A stretch of DNA of 51,534 bases from Sphingobacteriia bacterium. Lineage in GTDB: Bacteria; Bacteroidota; Bacteroidia; NS11-12g; UBA955. Below the pieces are notes generated by a model. The model was not told the DNA's origin. It made no database searches and was given only the letters and a program-made list of their open reading frames with translations. The position numbers and the translations under genes were made by a program. Of this stretch, positions 51,113 to 51,534 are shown in pieces; position 1 is the first letter of the stretch, and each line of letters starts with the position of its first letter. The stretch is from positions 1 to 51,534 of the forward strand of contig JAGKXC010000005.1 in NCBI GenBank assembly GCA_021151535.1, written 5' to 3'.

Positions 51113-51120
51113 CAAAATTA
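51113..51120 (-). promoter_or_regulatory. Candidate -7 box (TAATTTTG) of the large surface-protein gene
   Basis: Exact TAnnTTTG on the minus strand, 31 nt upstream of ATG 51081. The dyad at 51143-51158 lies 22 nt further upstream, near the -33 position. Confidence 0.5.
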
Positions 51121-51142
51121 CCATAAGATTATGAAAAAAATG

Positions 51143-51158
51143 CATGACATGTGTCATG
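51143..51158. promoter_or_regulatory. Candidate operator dyad CATGACA-TG-TGTCATG
   Basis: A perfect 7-bp dyad with a 2-nt centre. Its position suggests control of the leftward gene. The half-site TGTCAT also occurs, in the opposite arrangement, at 15122-15139. Confidence 0.45.
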
Positions 51159-51234
51159 ATTCGACGAAAAATGATAGAATGTTAGGTGTGATTCAGAATT
51201 TTTAGGTTTTGAAACTATTTACAACTGAAATTTC

Positions 51235-51259
51235 TACGCAAGTTGTAGTATTAAATACT
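51235..51259 (+). promoter_or_regulatory. Composite motif: TACGCAAGTTGTA plus dyad AGTATT-A-AATACT
   Basis: Matches the 46506 element at 12 of 13 positions and is directly followed by a different perfect dyad. An ATG (51267) lies 7 nt after it but opens only an 8-codon frame, so any original target gene may be gone. Confidence 0.4.
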
Positions 51260-51375
51260 TAATTAAATGAAAGTTGAAAAAAGAGAAGTTTGATTCCTGG
51301 TCAACCGCCTTGATTACAAAAATGCCATTGAAAGGGTGTGTTGTTTTGATTGTTTACACGAATAATTTTGCGCAT

Positions 51376-51406
51376 AAAAAAAGCCCCGCAAAACGGGGCT
51401 TTTTTT
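51376..51406. terminator. Terminator of the tRNA-Ser gene
   Basis: AAAAAAAGCCCCG, a 5-nt loop, CGGGGCTTTTTTT: a GC-rich perfect stem with A/T runs on both sides, just downstream of the minus-strand tRNA. Confidence 0.88.
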
Positions 51407-51413
51407 ATGCTTG

Positions 51414-51501
51414 CAGAGAGGAAGGGATTCGAACCCTCGATACGCTTTTGGCATATACACACTTTCCAGGCGTGCTCCTTCGACCGCTCGGACACCTCTC
51501 T
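51414..51501 (-). tRNA. tRNA-Ser (anticodon GGA)
   Basis: An 88-nt class II tRNA. The 7-bp acceptor stem AGAGAGG/CCTCTCT is followed by discriminator G. The D-arm reads GTCCGAGCGG, the anticodon loop CTGGAAA gives GGA (reads UCC/UCU), a long variable arm follows, and the T-arm is GAGGGTTCGAATCCCTT. No CCA is encoded. A -7-like TATCTTCG lies 9 nt upstream (51518-51511, one mismatch to consensus). Confidence 0.95.
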
Positions 51502-51534
51502 ATTCGGGTGCGAAGATACTGTCAAACCGCCGCC

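Larger units (their letters stand above)
51082..51413. other. Non-coding region between the large surface-protein gene and tRNA-Ser
   Basis: This 332-nt gap holds, from left to right: a -7 box TAATTTTG for the leftward gene (51120-51113), a perfect dyad (51143-51158), the composite motif at 51235, an 8-codon ATG frame (51267-51293) and the tRNA terminator (51376-51406). I see no convincing gene in it. Confidence 0.7.
1..51534. repeat. Over-represented hexamer GGCGAT/ATCGCC dispersed over the window
   Basis: Eye count gives about 90 occurrences on both strands in near-equal orientation. Examples are 1499, 2004, 7555, 8247, 12502, 12509, 17695, 26135, 27952, 35203 and 45624 as GGCGAT, and 9661, 16430, 24555, 36679, 42871 and 50645 as ATCGCC. 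About 15 would be expected at 40% GC. It occurs in different reading frames and in non-coding DNA. Confidence 0.6.

Noticed and set aside
1..51534. CRISPR array or other regularly spaced repeats
   Set aside because: No direct repeats at 60-75 nt periodicity were seen in any gap, and all gaps are shorter than 340 nt.

Overview
The window comes from a member of the Bacteroidota. The evidence is two type IX secretion (T9SS) substrates (a type A and a type B sorting domain), many TAnnTTTG -7 promoter boxes, weak or absent Shine-Dalgarno sequences, a CusA-TolC fusion pump, BatA/DUF4199/HHH-type proteins and AT-rich DNA (roughly 40% GC by eye). The genus cannot be fixed from the sequence. I see no insertion sequence, prophage, CRISPR array or rRNA. 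The only RNA gene is a tRNA-Ser(GGA) at the right edge.

Layout. 0.1-9.5 kb (+): deoxynucleoside kinase, thioesterase, BatA/VWA membrane protein, a dihydroorotase homologue that has lost its metal ligands, a DUF4199-like protein, a SpoU/TrmH rRNA methylase, a saccharopine dehydrogenase-like protein, a seven-repeat WD40 protein and a RidA-family deaminase. 9.6-15 kb (-): XerC/D recombinase, ribosomal protein S21, acyl-CoA dehydrogenase, a helix-hairpin-helix protein, an alpha-oxoamine synthase and an RsmI-like methylase. 15.2-25.4 kb: small membrane proteins, Mrp and Nfu Fe-S carriers, thymidine kinase (-), an acidic disordered protein, ComEC, enoyl-CoA hydratase, TatD and an OprD-like porin. 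25.5-30.8 kb (+): a sulfur island with TauE/SafE exporter, TsdA-like dihaem thiosulfate dehydrogenase, CstB-like persulfide dioxygenase with two rhodanese domains, a two-piece YeeE/YedE transporter and two more rhodaneses. 30.9-37.2 kb (+): a metal-efflux operon with a His-rich small protein, a CusA-TolC fusion and a CusB adaptor. 37.3-51.1 kb: SGNH hydrolase with LysM, lineage-restricted proteins, SPFH protein, a secreted alpha/beta hydrolase divergent from a GH37 trehalase, two T9SS substrates (one of 1398 aa), a coiled-coil protein and a small DUF2892-type membrane protein.

How the genes work together. The sulfur island looks like one pathway: uptake or export of sulfur oxyanions, periplasmic thiosulfate/tetrathionate chemistry, and cytoplasmic persulfide oxidation with sulfur transfer. 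The pump operon supplies all three layers of a heavy-metal RND system in two polypeptides.

Signals beyond genes. The hexamer GGCGAT/ATCGCC occurs about 90 times on both strands, against about 15 expected from base composition, with two multi-kilobase deserts. Two GC-rich hairpins inside genes coincide with sharp flips of G/C strand skew. Several -7 boxes sit only 3-7 nt from start codons. Two copies of a 13-bp motif are each followed directly by a dyad.
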